From contig NZ_VTTI01000009.1 of assembly GCF_008641105.1 (NCBI RefSeq), forward strand, positions 29,160 to 93,159: DNA of 64,000 nucleotides. The letters are read 5' to 3'. Both the position numbers and the translations under genes were made by a program. The notes under the pieces are model-generated. The model did no database searches. It had not been told where the DNA came from and worked only from the letters and a program-made list of their open reading frames with translations. Source of the stretch: Halopseudomonas salina. GTDB taxonomy: Bacteria > Pseudomonadota > Gammaproteobacteria > Pseudomonadales > Pseudomonadaceae. Shown here piece by piece: positions 36,347 to 45,775 of this stretch; the first letter of the stretch is position 1; each line of letters begins with the position of its first letter.

Positions 36347-36877
36347 TCACGCGCCTTGCAACGTCAATGCTTGCAGAATGTTGTCCAGTGCCTGGTCTGC
36401 CAGCAACCTGAGTTCCTCATCGGTACGGTCCTGAATCGGGTGTTGGACGAAAACCATCTTCGGCTCCATCCCCAATGCCTTGGACTGCATTTTTGCCGCG
36501 TCGATGAACTCGGTCGAGGCAATGCCTACTCCGGGTATCTGTCTGCCTTCCAGGTCGCCTATATCATGCATACAGCACGAGGTACAGGAGCCTCAGTCGG
36601 CCAACCCTTCAACGAGCACGTCACACTCACTGGCGATCTGTTGTTTCAGATCAGTGGGTGCAATGCGAGCGAATGTGGGCTTGCGATAGCGTTTCACTTC
36701 GATTCCGCGCTCACTGAGAAGCTCGTCCAGGCGATCCAGCAACACGTTGCCGCGTGCCTTGGAAATGTCCAGCAGGCCGACAGTAAGCCCGTCGAGGGTC
36801 GCCGGCCGGGCTGTCAGGCTTCGGCTGGCCGCAGAACGCTCGGCGGTTGGGTCGAGCAGTACGGTTGGCGATGTCAT
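36347..36877 (-). CDS. UGSC family selenoprotein with in-frame UGA at codon 95
   Basis: A 176-residue protein if TGA at 36595-36593 is read as selenocysteine (Sec95). The residues read ...ECDVLVEGLAD-U-GSCTSCC-MHDIGDLEG. Both halves carry on in the same frame: the N-terminal half has TVGLLDISKARGNVLLDRL and KRYRKPTFARIAP, and the C-terminal half has GIASTEFIDAAKMQSKALG and VFVQHPIQDRTDEEL. This pattern matches the family known as UGSC (seleno)protein, with a redox-type U-x-x-C. A SECIS-like hairpin begins 4 bases after the UGA, and selA and selB follow directly. It overlaps the upstream fusion gene by 4 bases. No biochemical role is known to me. Confidence 0.85.
36558..36588 (-). promoter_or_regulatory. 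Predicted bacterial SECIS element
   Basis: In the RNA, CCUGUA pairs with UAUAGG (6 pairs, one G-U) and inside it CGUGC pairs with GCAUG (5 pairs, one G-U) around a 5-base UGUAU loop. A three-base CCU bulge on the 5' side ends in U. The loop is about 19-23 bases downstream of the UGA, the distance range used by bacterial SECIS hairpins. Folding was done by eye. Confidence 0.6.
36593..36595 (-). other. In-frame UGA selenocysteine codon
   Basis: The TGA that splits the frame, followed by codons for G-S-C-T-S-C. It is the predicted Sec insertion site of the adjacent CDS. Confidence 0.8.
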
Positions 36878-38310
36878 GCCAATACCTCCTTGCTAACCGG
36901 GGTGGAGCCGGTTGGGCCAGACGCAGCCCAGCCAGCGATTACGGCGGAAAACAGACCGGCCGGGCCACCGGCCCGCACGATCATCAATCCACCAGGACGA
37001 AATTTGGGTAAATCAGCGCCAGCGAAATTCTCCGGCATGCCTTCGGTAATACCCTGGGCGCCCATGACCAGATCCTTGCCTGGCAGGGTCAATAACCTGC
37101 CTAGCTCCTCATGCAGGCGCGCCTTGCTCCAGCCGGCATCGGTAAATACGCGGCAATGCTCCGGTGATACCACCAGCATCGCATCGCCGTGCATCACCAG
37201 CTTGTAGTGGTCAACCGAGCGTAGCGACAATGCAAAACTGCGGGCCAGGGATTCGGGTGTGCGGGATTTCTGGTCAACGATCGCCTGCACCCCTTCAGCG
37301 GCGAACAGGGTGACGACCGACTGGTCTGCGCTGAAACCCCGCTCCACCGCCAGGGAATCCCAATCACTGTCCTCTGCTTCTGCAAAGCAGAAAGTGTACT
37401 TGCCCGGAGTACCCATGGTGGCGCGATCAATTTCGCCGGGACGGCCGCCGCCGATGTTACGCACCACCAGTTGCAGGGCGCGCCCGATGCTGGCATTGGC
37501 CCGATTACCCTGGCCCAGGCAGTTGACGCCGGAATTCATGCCTACACGCTTGGCCGCCGGACCGTTCACCAAAACCAGCGGGCTGGCAAACATGGTGGTG
37601 CAGAGCAGGCCGTGCATGCCGAATTCGTCAATCAGTGCAGCTTCGACCGCGGCCAGCACCACGGGCATATATTCGGGTTTGCAGCCAGCCATTACCGCAT
37701 TGATCGCCACCTTCTCGACGGTGCAGGGCACCAGGTCCGGCGGCATTAATCCCAATACCTCGTCGGCTTTGCGAGTGGTGCCCTGGAGCATGCGATAGAC
37801 GCGTTCCGGCGTCGGTGGAACGACTGGCAGGCCATCGCTCCAACCACGCTCGTGACAGGCTTCGATGGGATCTTCGCTTTCGCCGATTTCCACTTCGCGG
37901 GAATTGAACTTGACCGCGCCGAAGCGGATGGCCAGGCGGTCGGCGACGCCTGGATCCTGGGTTTTGGACCCACACCCTGGGCGAGATGCGGGTAGATCAG
38001 CACCTAACCCGGATACGCCGCTGAGCTTTTCCCAGTCTTCTCGAAACCAGCCGTAGGTGCGATCAACTTCTGCACCTTTTGCACGGTGGATCAGTGTCGG
38101 CACAATTTCACAGTTGAGTTGCCAGGACCATTCCAGGCTGTCATCAGCAATTTGCTGGCCACGGCCCACGTCGAAATCAGCGGTGTCCTGCACTATGACA
38201 GTCAATGGCAGCGACCCGCCAGCCAACTGGGCGAGCACGGGTTCAATGAGGGCGCAGGTTGGACAAGCGCGCTTGAGGATAACGATGAGTCCATCAGGTA
38301 GTGTTTGCAT
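36874..38310 (-). CDS. Thioredoxin-domain fusion protein, partner of the UGSC selenoprotein
   Basis: A 478-residue protein in two parts. Residues ~5-110 look like a thioredoxin fold: C16-P-T-C19 active site (LKRACPTCALIEP) and a cis-proline region in EIVPTLIHR. After a linker, residues ~140-478 form a large conserved domain beginning GWSDGLPVVPPTPERV, with VEKVAINAVMAGCKPEYMP, VNGPAAKRVGMNSG and a GTPGKYTFCFAE segment. I know it as an uncharacterised domain only. No signal peptide. Its stop overlaps the selenoprotein start (ATGA), so the pair is probably translated together; it may reduce or feed the selenoprotein. The start is ATG at 38310, not the 55-codon longer frame. Confidence 0.75.
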   Translation of the reverse strand: MQTLPDGLIVILKRACPTCALIEPVLAQLAGGSLPLTVIVQDTADFDVGRGQQIADDSLEWSWQLNCEIVPTLIHRAKGAEVDRTYGWFREDWEKLSGVSGLGADLPASRPGCGSKTQDPGVADRLAIRFGAVKFNSREVEIGESEDPIEACHERGWSDGLPVVPPTPERVYRMLQGTTRKADEVLGLMPPDLVPCTVEKVAINAVMAGCKPEYMPVVLAAVEAALIDEFGMHGLLCTTMFASPLVLVNGPAAKRVGMNSGVNCLGQGNRANASIGRALQLVVRNIGGGRPGEIDRATMGTPGKYTFCFAEAEDSDWDSLAVERGFSADQSVVTLFAAEGVQAIVDQKSRTPESLARSFALSLRSVDHYKLVMHGDAMLVVSPEHCRVFTDAGWSKARLHEELGRLLTLPGKDLVMGAQGITEGMPENFAGADLPKFRPGGLMIVRAGGPAGLFSAVIAGWAASGPTGSTPVSKEVLA

Positions 38311-38446
38311 ACAAGAGTTGTAGCAGCTTATGCCTGTCAGGCAAGCACTATCATCAGGTTTGATGGGGCAGGGCTGTTGTCGCAAATCGAGACACACGAC
38401 CGCGTCTATGCCAGATCTGCTGCAGTCGTGTGCCCGTAAACCCGTT

Positions 38447-39883
38447 TCAAACAGCGAGGCTTGGTCGAGTTCCACGACCCTTTGCAGTCACGTCCGTCAG
38501 TAATGCGGACAGGCGCACGTCTGCGCCCAGTACGTAGCGTAATCGACCTTCCATGTCGAATACGGGAGTAGAGAGCGTAAAACAGAATGCGTCCGTCGCA
38601 GATGATCTGTACACCGGGCTGATGTGGGGAGCTAGCTGTTCCTTGGCCGCACGGAACCATGGGCGCGTGGACCAGTTCTTGCCGCGCACGCTGTTCTTGG
38701 CCACAGGCAGATCTGCGGCCAAGATGTTTTCACTGACCTGGATGCCATCGGCGCCCACGAGATACAGCAATTCCAGACGATTGTCGCGGGCGATGCATTG
38801 CTGCATGGCCCGCTCTGCATCGCGAATGCTGGCGATCATGGAGGGCTCTGCGGCCAGGGCTGTAACGCTTTTGCGAATCTGCTGGTGGATACCAAGCTGG
38901 AAATCGCCAAGACCCTCCAATAGCCTGTCGCTCTCATTGCGTACGGCATCACTATGCTCGCGCACCGCGGTGGCGCCAAGCTGCAACTCACCTGCCACAT
39001 CAGCTACGTTCTGTACGTCCTTACTGACAGAGCGTACTGCTGCGCCAATTTGCTCAGTGCCGCTGGCCATACCGGCAACGCGTTGATCCAGCCGTTCCAT
39101 CGCGCTCGTGGCTTCAATAAGACCCTGGTCTACACTCTGAATACCTTTTTGACCATCGACGACTGCCTGATGCATGCATTCGCCTGCTTGGTGTAACCGC
39201 TGCATACTGGATCGAAAGCCGTCGATGATCTGGCTGACCTGATTGGTTGCTTCAGTGGTGTTGCCCGCCAGGCGTCGGACTTCGTCTGCGACCACCGCGA
39301 AGCCTCGACCGAGTTCTCCGGCGCGAGCAGCTTCAATGGCGGCATTCAATGCCAGCAGATTGGTTTGCTGGGAAATGGTCGCAATCATGACAATAACCTG
39401 GTTGACCTCCTCAATCTGTTTGCCTAACTGAATGATTTCACTGGCTAGCTGCTCTTCCGTATTTTGAATAGTCTGCACCTGCCTGAGCACCAGTTGGCTC
39501 TCACTGGTGCAGTCTTTGAGCTGAGTGGTGACATCGCTGGAAAGGTCAGCTACAGCAGTGGCCCCCGGGACCAGCTCAGCCTCGAGACTGGCGCTGATTT
39601 CCTCTACAGCGCTGGCTATTAGTTCGGAAGACTGCGCCAGTTGTTCTCCATGGATTTCAGTAGTACGCGCAATTCTGGCCAGTTGAGGTGCATGGGAGGC
39701 TATGCCCACCGCTGCGTGCAAGCTCAAGGTAATGCGTTGCTGTAGCTTGGCGGTGAAATGCCCAAGCTTGCCAATCAGCCCAGGTTGAGCTGGGATCTCC
39801 AGGCTCAGATCCATATCCTGAAATAAGCGATCCAGCCGCCGTGTGTCGGTTTTGCCGTTTCGGTTGAGGTTGAAAATGCCCAT
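38447..39883 (-). CDS. Soluble methyl-accepting protein with C-terminal Cache-like sensor
   Basis: A 478-residue chemoreceptor without membrane helices. The signalling hairpin comes first, with tip [20 protein letters not shown] near residue 170. The sensor region follows at about 350-460: LELLYLVGADGIQVSEN, GKNWSTRPWFRAAKE, SPVYRSSATDAFCFTLSTPV and YVLGADV. This reads like one half of a PDC/Cache domain, which is normally outside the cell. The order signalling-then-sensor is the reverse of normal. AGGAG precedes the ATG at 39883 by about 6 bases; a run of 13 G:C pairs lies just beyond it. Confidence 0.8.
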   Translation of the reverse strand: MGIFNLNRNGKTDTRRLDRLFQDMDLSLEIPAQPGLIGKLGHFTAKLQQRITLSLHAAVGIASHAPQLARIARTTEIHGEQLAQSSELIASAVEEISASLEAELVPGATAVADLSSDVTTQLKDCTSESQLVLRQVQTIQNTEEQLASEIIQLGKQIEEVNQVIVMIATISQQTNLLALNAAIEAARAGELGRGFAVVADEVRRLAGNTTEATNQVSQIIDGFRSSMQRLHQAGECMHQAVVDGQKGIQSVDQGLIEATSAMERLDQRVAGMASGTEQIGAAVRSVSKDVQNVADVAGELQLGATAVREHSDAVRNESDRLLEGLGDFQLGIHQQIRKSVTALAAEPSMIASIRDAERAMQQCIARDNRLELLYLVGADGIQVSENILAADLPVAKNSVRGKNWSTRPWFRAAKEQLAPHISPVYRSSATDAFCFTLSTPVFDMEGRLRYVLGADVRLSALLTDVTAKGRGTRPSLAV

Positions 39884-39896
39884 GGCAGCTCCTTGC

Positions 39897-39909
39897 GGGG
39901 GGGGGGGGG
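39897..39909. repeat. Homopolymer run of 13 G (plus strand)
   Basis: Thirteen consecutive G on the plus strand (C on the minus strand), 14 bases upstream of the soluble chemoreceptor start and 5' of its AGGAG. It lies in the untranslated leader if the ATG at 39883 is used, and would be inside the coding frame if translation began at the upstream ATG codons. Confidence 0.9.
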
Positions 39910-40088
39910 ATGTCAGATTGATATTACCTATGTCTGCCATCAGCTTAAGCAAGGAAGATGCCAGCGCCGGGTAAGCGCTAGCGGGCATGCAATCAGCTGC
40001 GAAATAACAGCAAGGTTGTGGAGCTGCGCCATCTTCGAGCGGTAAGCGCTTAATTGGGGCGTAGCCCGATTTTCAGACACCACAACGA

Positions 40089-40114
40089 CTTCGGGCGGCC
40101 AAGGCCGCCCGAAG
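40089..40114 (-). terminator. Terminator downstream of fabB
   Basis: A perfect 12-base inverted repeat, CTTCGGGCGGCC and GGCCGCCCGAAG around a 2-base loop, 31 bases beyond the fabB stop. The T content after it is modest. Confidence 0.7.
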
Positions 40115-40144
40115 GGTTACAACTGCGCTGCTGTTAACCAGAGA

Positions 40145-41362
40145 TCAGGCGTTGGTCCAACGCTTCAGCACCAGCGTAGCGTTAGTGCCGCCAAAACCAA
40201 AGCTGTTGGACATCATCAGGTTCGCGGCCTGATCAGCCTTTTCGCGAAGAATTGGCAGGCTGCCGACGTTTTCGTCCAGCTCATCGATGTTCGCGGAGGC
40301 GGTAAGGAAATTGTCGCGCATCATCAACAGGCAGTAGATGGCTTCCTGTACACCAGCAGCACCCAGGGAGTGGCCAGTGAGACTCTTGGTCGAACTGATC
40401 TTTGGCGGCTTGTCGCCAAACACCTCACGAATAGCCTTCAGTTCTGCGACGTCGCCGACCGGAGTGGAGGTGCCGTGCGTGTTCAGATAGTCAATGTCGC
40501 CTTCCACGGTTGCCAGTGCTTGCTGCATGCAGCGTACTGCGCCTTCACCGCTGGGTGCGACCATGTCATAGCCGTCGGAGGTGGCGCCATAACCAACCAC
40601 TTCAGCGTAGATTTTTGCTCCGCGCGCCAGGGCATGCTCGAGCTCCTCGACCACGACCATGCCGCCGCCACCGGCAATCACGAAACCATCCCGCTTGGAG
40701 TCATAAGCCCGTGAAGCTTTCTCCGGGGTGTCGTTGTATTGAGTAGAGAGGGCGCCCATGGCGTCGAACAGCATTGACTGGGACCAGTGCTCCTCTTCAC
40801 CGCCGCCAGCAAAGACCATGTCCTGCTTGCCCATCTGAATCTGCTCCATTGCGCTGCCAATGCAGTGAGCGCTGGTAGCGCAGGCCGAGGAGATCGAGTA
40901 GTTGATGCCCTTGATCTTGAATGGTGTTGCAAGACAGGCTGATACGGTGCTGCCCATGGTGCGGGGTACGCGATAGGGTCCAATCTTCTTAACGCCTTTT
41001 TCGCGCAGAATGTCGACCGCTTCCATCTGGTTCAGGGTCGAGGCGCCGCCACTGCCGGCGATCAGCCCTATGCGAGGGTGGCTGATCTCTTCGGCAGTCA
41101 GGCCGGCATCGGCTATCGCCTGTTGCATGGACAGATAGGCAAAGCCAGCGGCGTCGCCCATGAAGCGCTTGACCTTGCGGTCAATGGCGGCATCAAGGTC
41201 AATGTCCACACTACCGGATACGTGGCTGCGTAAGCCCATTTCCGCATAGGAGGGGTTATGGCGGATACCTGATTTGCCGGATTTAAGGCTGGCGGCAACG
41301 CTTTCAAGGTCTTGACCGAGGCAGGAGATAATGCCCATTCCGGTAATGACGACACGACGCAT
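40145..41362 (-). CDS. fabB: Beta-ketoacyl-ACP synthase I
   Basis: A 405-residue condensing enzyme of fatty acid elongation that is needed for unsaturated fatty acids. The catalytic Cys is in [11 protein letters not shown] near 163, with His in [11 protein letters not shown] near 298 and in TGHSLGAAG near 333. The end [16 protein letters not shown] is typical. It follows fabA by 11 bases and forms the conserved fabA-fabB operon of pseudomonads. Confidence 0.96.
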   Translation of the reverse strand: MRRVVITGMGIISCLGQDLESVAASLKSGKSGIRHNPSYAEMGLRSHVSGSVDIDLDAAIDRKVKRFMGDAAGFAYLSMQQAIADAGLTAEEISHPRIGLIAGSGGASTLNQMEAVDILREKGVKKIGPYRVPRTMGSTVSACLATPFKIKGINYSISSACATSAHCIGSAMEQIQMGKQDMVFAGGGEEEHWSQSMLFDAMGALSTQYNDTPEKASRAYDSKRDGFVIAGGGGMVVVEELEHALARGAKIYAEVVGYGATSDGYDMVAPSGEGAVRCMQQALATVEGDIDYLNTHGTSTPVGDVAELKAIREVFGDKPPKISSTKSLTGHSLGAAGVQEAIYCLLMMRDNFLTASANIDELDENVGSLPILREKADQAANLMMSNSFGFGGTNATLVLKRWTNA

Positions 41363-41373
41363 GGTGAGAATCC

Positions 41374-41889
41374 TCAGAAGCTATCGGTAGAAGTAAACAG
41401 ACCTACACGCAAACCTTCAGCGGTGTAGATCTCGCGGCCATCGACGGCCATGCTGCCGTCGGCAATACCGAGGGTCAGTGAGCGGTTGATAGTGCGCTTG
41501 ATATGTATGGTGTAGGTGACCTTCTTGGCGCTGGGCAAAACCTGGCCGAAGAATTTCACTTCGCCGGAGCCCAGGGCGCGGCCCTTGCCTGCGTAACCCA
41601 ACCAGCCGAGGTGAAAGCCTACCAGTTGCCACATGGCATCCAGGCCAAGGCAACCGGGCATGACAGGGTCGCCTTCGAAGTGGCAGGCAAAGAACCACAG
41701 GTCGGGATGTATATCGAGTTCGGCGACTATTTCGCCCTTGCCATATTTACCGCCAGTGTCGCTGATGTGGGTAATACGATCGATCATCAGCATGTTGGGG
41801 GCGGGTAGTTGTGCGTTTCCGGGTCCGAACAACTCGCCACGGCTGCACTGAAGCAGCTCTTCCCGGTTGTACGCATTCTGTTTAGACAT
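41374..41889 (-). CDS. fabA: 3-hydroxydecanoyl-ACP dehydratase/isomerase
   Basis: A 171-residue hot-dog enzyme that dehydrates 3-hydroxydecanoyl-ACP and isomerises the double bond, opening the unsaturated branch. The catalytic His is in [15 protein letters not shown] near residue 70 and the Asp in LGLDAMWQL near 84. The length equals that of E. coli FabA. It is first of the fabA-fabB operon. Confidence 0.96.
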   Translation of the reverse strand: MSKQNAYNREELLQCSRGELFGPGNAQLPAPNMLMIDRITHISDTGGKYGKGEIVAELDIHPDLWFFACHFEGDPVMPGCLGLDAMWQLVGFHLGWLGYAGKGRALGSGEVKFFGQVLPSAKKVTYTIHIKRTINRSLTLGIADGSMAVDGREIYTAEGLRVGLFTSTDSF

Positions 41890-41938
41890 GTTCGCTCCTG
41901 CTCATCCCCGTTCGGTGGGGCGGTATGGTTTCTGCGTA

Positions 41939-41959
41939 ACGAGTGCAATAGCGACTCGT
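41939..41959. promoter_or_regulatory. Inverted repeat upstream of fabA
   Basis: ACGAGT and ACTCGT separated by 9 bases, 50 bases before the fabA start. Its place fits an operator, and in Pseudomonas fabAB is under TetR-type control (DesT), but I cannot match this to a known operator. Confidence 0.4.
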
Positions 41960-42144
41960 CAGCGTAAGCTAGACTGCCCGCCCGACTGGAAAGTCACAAA
42001 AATGCGCTACGCCGGCAGCTCAGGCGTTGAGGATACCTGCGATGACTGCTGAGAACAAAGTTTCTGTCGCGCTCGAACCGGCGTAGCTGATCTGGATCAA
42101 TCCCCGCCAGCCCGACTGGAGCTGGCAGGAATGGGTTTGGTAAT

Positions 42145-43713
42145 TCAATCGAGCTCGCCGAACTGTTCCTGGAACTGGTCGCGCAGCTCGCGTTTCAATA
42201 CCTTGCCAATGGCACTGCGCGGAAGTTCGTCAGTCAGAATCAGGCGGTTCAGACGCTGGGTCTTGCCAACGCGCTGGTTGAACCACTCGCGAATGCTGTC
42301 AGCCTCGGTGTTGGTGCCGGGCTTGAGAACTGCATAGCCTACCGGTGTTTCCCCCCAGCTGCGGGACTGTACGCCGATGACGGTGACGTCCTGCAAATCC
42401 GGATGCTTGCGTAGCTCGAGTTCCAGGTCACTGGGATAGATATTGAATCCCCCTGTGATAATCATATCTTTACGGCGATCCATCAGGGTAAGGAAGCCAT
42501 CTTCATCAAATCTGCCGACATCGCCAGTGCGAATAAAGCGCTTGCCTTCGGAGTCGTACCATTCGGCCTCAGCTGTTTTCTCCGGCTTGTTCAGGTATCC
42601 GGTCATCATTGCCGGGGAATGCCCCACAACTTCGCCAACCGAGCCGAGCGGCAGCTCCTTGCATTCTTCATCAATTACGCGGATATCGTGGTTCTCTAGC
42701 GGCTTGCCCACGGTGTGCAGCTTGTCGGGGAATTGGTGGGCTGCGAGCATGCAAGACCCGCCGCCTTCTGTCATACCGTAGAACTCGATGAGACCACCCG
42801 GCCAGCGCGCCAGAATGTCGGCCTTGAGTTCGGCATGGAAGGGTGCACTGGTACTGAATTTCATCTGAAAATGCGACAGGTCGTAATTATCAAAATCCTC
42901 CCGAGCCATGAGCCTCTGATATTGCACCGGTACCAGCATGGTATGTGTCACCTGATGCTGCTCTGCCAGTTTCAGATAAGCCGCACCATCAAACTTGGAC
43001 ATCAATACGACAGTACCGCCCAGGCCCAGCGTGGGCAGAAATGAAACCAGGGTAGTGTTGGAGTACAAAGGCGTAGAAATGAGGGTGACACAATCGGGGC
43101 CGTAGCCGAACACCAGTCCCCGCTGAATATGTGACCAGCGCATCCCGTGTGACTGCACGATGCCCTTTGGTTCGCCCGTAGTACCGGAAGAATAGATGAT
43201 ATTGAATGGCATCTCTGCAGTGATGTTAACCGGCTTGGGTACAGCATTGTCCAGCCAGGCACTGAAGCTTTCATCCGTCCGGCTGTCGTCCATGCTCAAC
43301 AGGCGAATCTGTTTGGCGGCATCGATCGTTGCCAGTGCCTGATCAACAGCCTGATCAACAAACACCAGCCTGGCTGCCGAGTCGCGAATCATGGTCATCA
43401 GGCTTTCAGGAGTAGAAGAGGGGGCGAGCGGCGCGACCACAACGCCTGCACGCAGAGCGCCTATATACAAAAGGGCATAGGCAATCGAGTTGCTGCCACA
43501 GATGGCGATGCTGTCACCGACAACCAGCCCGTCGCGCTGCAATGCGGCGGCTACCCGGTTTGCCTGTTGATCCAGTTCGCGGAAATTGAGTTGCTTACCT
43601 TCCTGGACGAGGGCTGGGTGATCACCGCGTTCTGCGGCGTGGCGAGCGATGAGTTCCGGAAGCAGACAAAATGGAGTATCGAGGGTAACAGGCGTAATTG
43701 CTGTAGCGCTCAT
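42145..43713 (-). CDS. AMP-dependent acyl-CoA synthetase/ligase
   Basis: A 522-residue adenylating enzyme. The P-loop-like motif is IIYSSGTTGEPKGI, then YGMTEGGG and GDVGRFDEDGFLTLMDRRKDMI and a late lysine in SAIGKVLKREL. It would form acyl-AMP and then acyl-CoA from a carboxylic acid. It could be a medium- or long-chain fatty acid ligase or an aromatic acid ligase; the substrate is unclear. The start at 43713 is the ATG after the 17-codon longer frame. It lies upstream of fabA in the same direction with a 255-base gap. Confidence 0.85.
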   Translation of the reverse strand: MSATAITPVTLDTPFCLLPELIARHAAERGDHPALVQEGKQLNFRELDQQANRVAAALQRDGLVVGDSIAICGSNSIAYALLYIGALRAGVVVAPLAPSSTPESLMTMIRDSAARLVFVDQAVDQALATIDAAKQIRLLSMDDSRTDESFSAWLDNAVPKPVNITAEMPFNIIYSSGTTGEPKGIVQSHGMRWSHIQRGLVFGYGPDCVTLISTPLYSNTTLVSFLPTLGLGGTVVLMSKFDGAAYLKLAEQHQVTHTMLVPVQYQRLMAREDFDNYDLSHFQMKFSTSAPFHAELKADILARWPGGLIEFYGMTEGGGSCMLAAHQFPDKLHTVGKPLENHDIRVIDEECKELPLGSVGEVVGHSPAMMTGYLNKPEKTAEAEWYDSEGKRFIRTGDVGRFDEDGFLTLMDRRKDMIITGGFNIYPSDLELELRKHPDLQDVTVIGVQSRSWGETPVGYAVLKPGTNTEADSIREWFNQRVGKTQRLNRLILTDELPRSAIGKVLKRELRDQFQEQFGELD

Positions 43714-43843
43714 TGACGGTCGGCCCTGTGCTGGTTGGTATGGTATGGAGATGCCTTCAGGCATTGCGGTAACTTAATAGCCGCTTAGTATCGCTTCTCC
43801 GCACACGCTTTGACAGGCACGAAATGTCAGGCAATCAGGATCA

Positions 43844-45775
43844 TCAATGATTGTTTTGATCAATGCGTAGCCAGGTGTCGAGGCTGCGTTGCAGGGCCTG
43901 ACGCGACACCGGCTTGCTGAGAAAGTCCTGCATGCCTGCCTCGATACACAGCCGGCGGTCCTCCTCGAAGGCACTGGCGGTCAGGGCAATGCAAGGTGCT
44001 GGTCGGATACCCCGTGTCTCGCACTCTGCGAGGTAGCGCCTAAAGACGCTGATGCCGTCAATGTCGGGCAGGTGCAAGTCCATCAGAATGACAGAGAACT
44101 CCTGTACTCCTTCGCCGAGAATATCCAGCGCCTTCTGGCCGTTTTCAACTGTAATGACGCTGTGTTCCAGCGTGCGCAGCATGCCCTCGATAACCATCTG
44201 GTTCACCGGATTATCCTCGATGAGCAGCAAGGGTCGGGGGCTATACACGATTTTTTCTGGCAGGTTCTCGACTGTGACTATATCGGATCCTGCTTCGGCA
44301 AGGGGCAGAGGGATGCCGAGGGTAAAACAGGAACCTTCGCCTTCCTTACTGCTTGCAGTCAGTTGGCCGCCCATCTTCTCGGCGAATGTCCGGGCAATGG
44401 ACAACCCCAGACCGGTGCCGCCAAACCGTCGTGAAGTGCTGTTGTCTGCCTGACGGAATGCATCGAACATGCTTTCCAGCTTTTGTGGGGAGATCCCTAT
44501 GCCGGTGTCACTGACGTGACATTCCAGCCACAGGCTGTTGGCAGACATCCGATGCCAACTACTGGTAATTTCGATGCTGCCCTGCTCGGTAAATTTCAAT
44601 GCATTGCCAATCAGGTTTACCAGAATCTGGCGGATTCTAGTGGGGTCGCCAACAACCCTGGGTGATTGCGGGTCACCGCTGCGTTGCATGGTCATTTGCA
44701 AACCCTGCTGAGCTGCCGTGTGTTCAAAGATGACTGCCGAGTGATCAATGAGGTCTGCCAGATCAAAAGGGATCTGTTCCAGCTCCAGCGCGTCGTGTTC
44801 GATACGCGAGAAATCGAGGATATCGTTGATAACACGCAACAGATGATTTGTGGACTCGCCAGCAATCTGCACATATTCGGTCTGTTCACTACTGAGGCTG
44901 GTAGTTTCAAGCAACTGAAGCATGCCGAAAACACCATTCATGGGCGTGCGCAGCTCATGACTCATCATGGCGAGAAATTCGGACTTTGCATTGTTGGCGG
45001 TCTCTGCCTCTTCCCGTGCTGCAGCCATCTCGGCCATGGTGCGGTTCTGCTCGCTGGCAGAGCGCTCCAGTGTGCTGGCAAGTGTGTTGATGTTGTGCAT
45101 CAATCGACCGATTTCGTGCTGTTCGCCCTCTTCCAGTCGTACCTTCAGATTGCCTTCTTTGAGTCGCTGGACTGCTGTGCTCATGCGGGCGAGCGGCTCG
45201 GATAACGCCTTGGCCAAACGCAAGGCCAGAAATAACGCCGCGACCATTACCAGCGCTGCGAGGATAAGCGCACGGTAGAGGATTTCGTGTTGCCTGCTGC
45301 TAAATGCGCTTTCGCTCAGGCCTACGCGCACCTGGCCAAGGTAGCGGAAGCTGTCGCTGATCTGGGGTGCGCTGTCCAATAGAAAGAGATCGTTCTTGAG
45401 CGGGATCTGCTGGCGGCGGATCGCTGCGGAAAAATACCGTATGGTTTCGTCATCTGCTCCAGCTGTACCCGGCGGCAGTGCGACCAGCCGGTTGCCGTGA
45501 TCATCGAAGACCTCAACACTAAGTACGTGGGGAGTATCAAGAACGCCACTGATGAGGCTCTCCAACGTACTGATATTGCCGCTGATCACGCCGTATTCGG
45601 CGGTTGGTGCCAGTTGCTCGGCGATCAGTTCCCCGGTTTCCGTAAGCTGCCGTTCGACGTCGTCGAGCCGTTCCGCAAGAAAGTAGGCAAATACCACCAA
45701 GGCAAGCAGTACCGCGGGAAAAAGTGCAATACCGATCAGCCGGTTGTGAATGCTGCCGCTTTGCCAGAGACTCAT
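43844..45775 (-). CDS. Hybrid sensor histidine kinase / response regulator
   Basis: A 643-residue inner membrane kinase. Two membrane segments (about 12-34 and 168-190) enclose a periplasmic region; HAMP follows, then HisKA with [10 protein letters not shown] (H box near 270), an ATPase with NLIGNALKF (N), DTGIGIS (G1) and GTGLGLSI (G2), then a receiver with the phospho-Asp in LMDLHLPD near 560. The layout is BarA-like without an Hpt domain. It overlaps the upstream binding-protein gene by 4 bases, so its periplasmic domain probably listens to that protein. Confidence 0.88.
   Translation of the reverse strand: MSLWQSGSIHNRLIGIALFPAVLLALVVFAYFLAERLDDVERQLTETGELIAEQLAPTAEYGVISGNISTLESLISGVLDTPHVLSVEVFDDHGNRLVALPPGTAGADDETIRYFSAAIRRQQIPLKNDLFLLDSAPQISDSFRYLGQVRVGLSESAFSSRQHEILYRALILAALVMVAALFLALRLAKALSEPLARMSTAVQRLKEGNLKVRLEEGEQHEIGRLMHNINTLASTLERSASEQNRTMAEMAAAREEAETANNAKSEFLAMMSHELRTPMNGVFGMLQLLETTSLSSEQTEYVQIAGESTNHLLRVINDILDFSRIEHDALELEQIPFDLADLIDHSAVIFEHTAAQQGLQMTMQRSGDPQSPRVVGDPTRIRQILVNLIGNALKFTEQGSIEITSSWHRMSANSLWLECHVSDTGIGISPQKLESMFDAFRQADNSTSRRFGGTGLGLSIARTFAEKMGGQLTASSKEGEGSCFTLGIPLPLAEAGSDIVTVENLPEKIVYSPRPLLLIEDNPVNQMVIEGMLRTLEHSVITVENGQKALDILGEGVQEFSVILMDLHLPDIDGISVFRRYLAECETRGIRPAPCIALTASAFEEDRRLCIEAGMQDFLSKPVSRQALQRSLDTWLRIDQNNH

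Noticed and set aside
36593..36877. Minus-strand frame ending at TGA, as a pseudogene or frameshifted gene
   Set aside because: The downstream frame continues the same protein with a UGSCTSC motif and a SECIS-like hairpin follows; readthrough as Sec explains it better.
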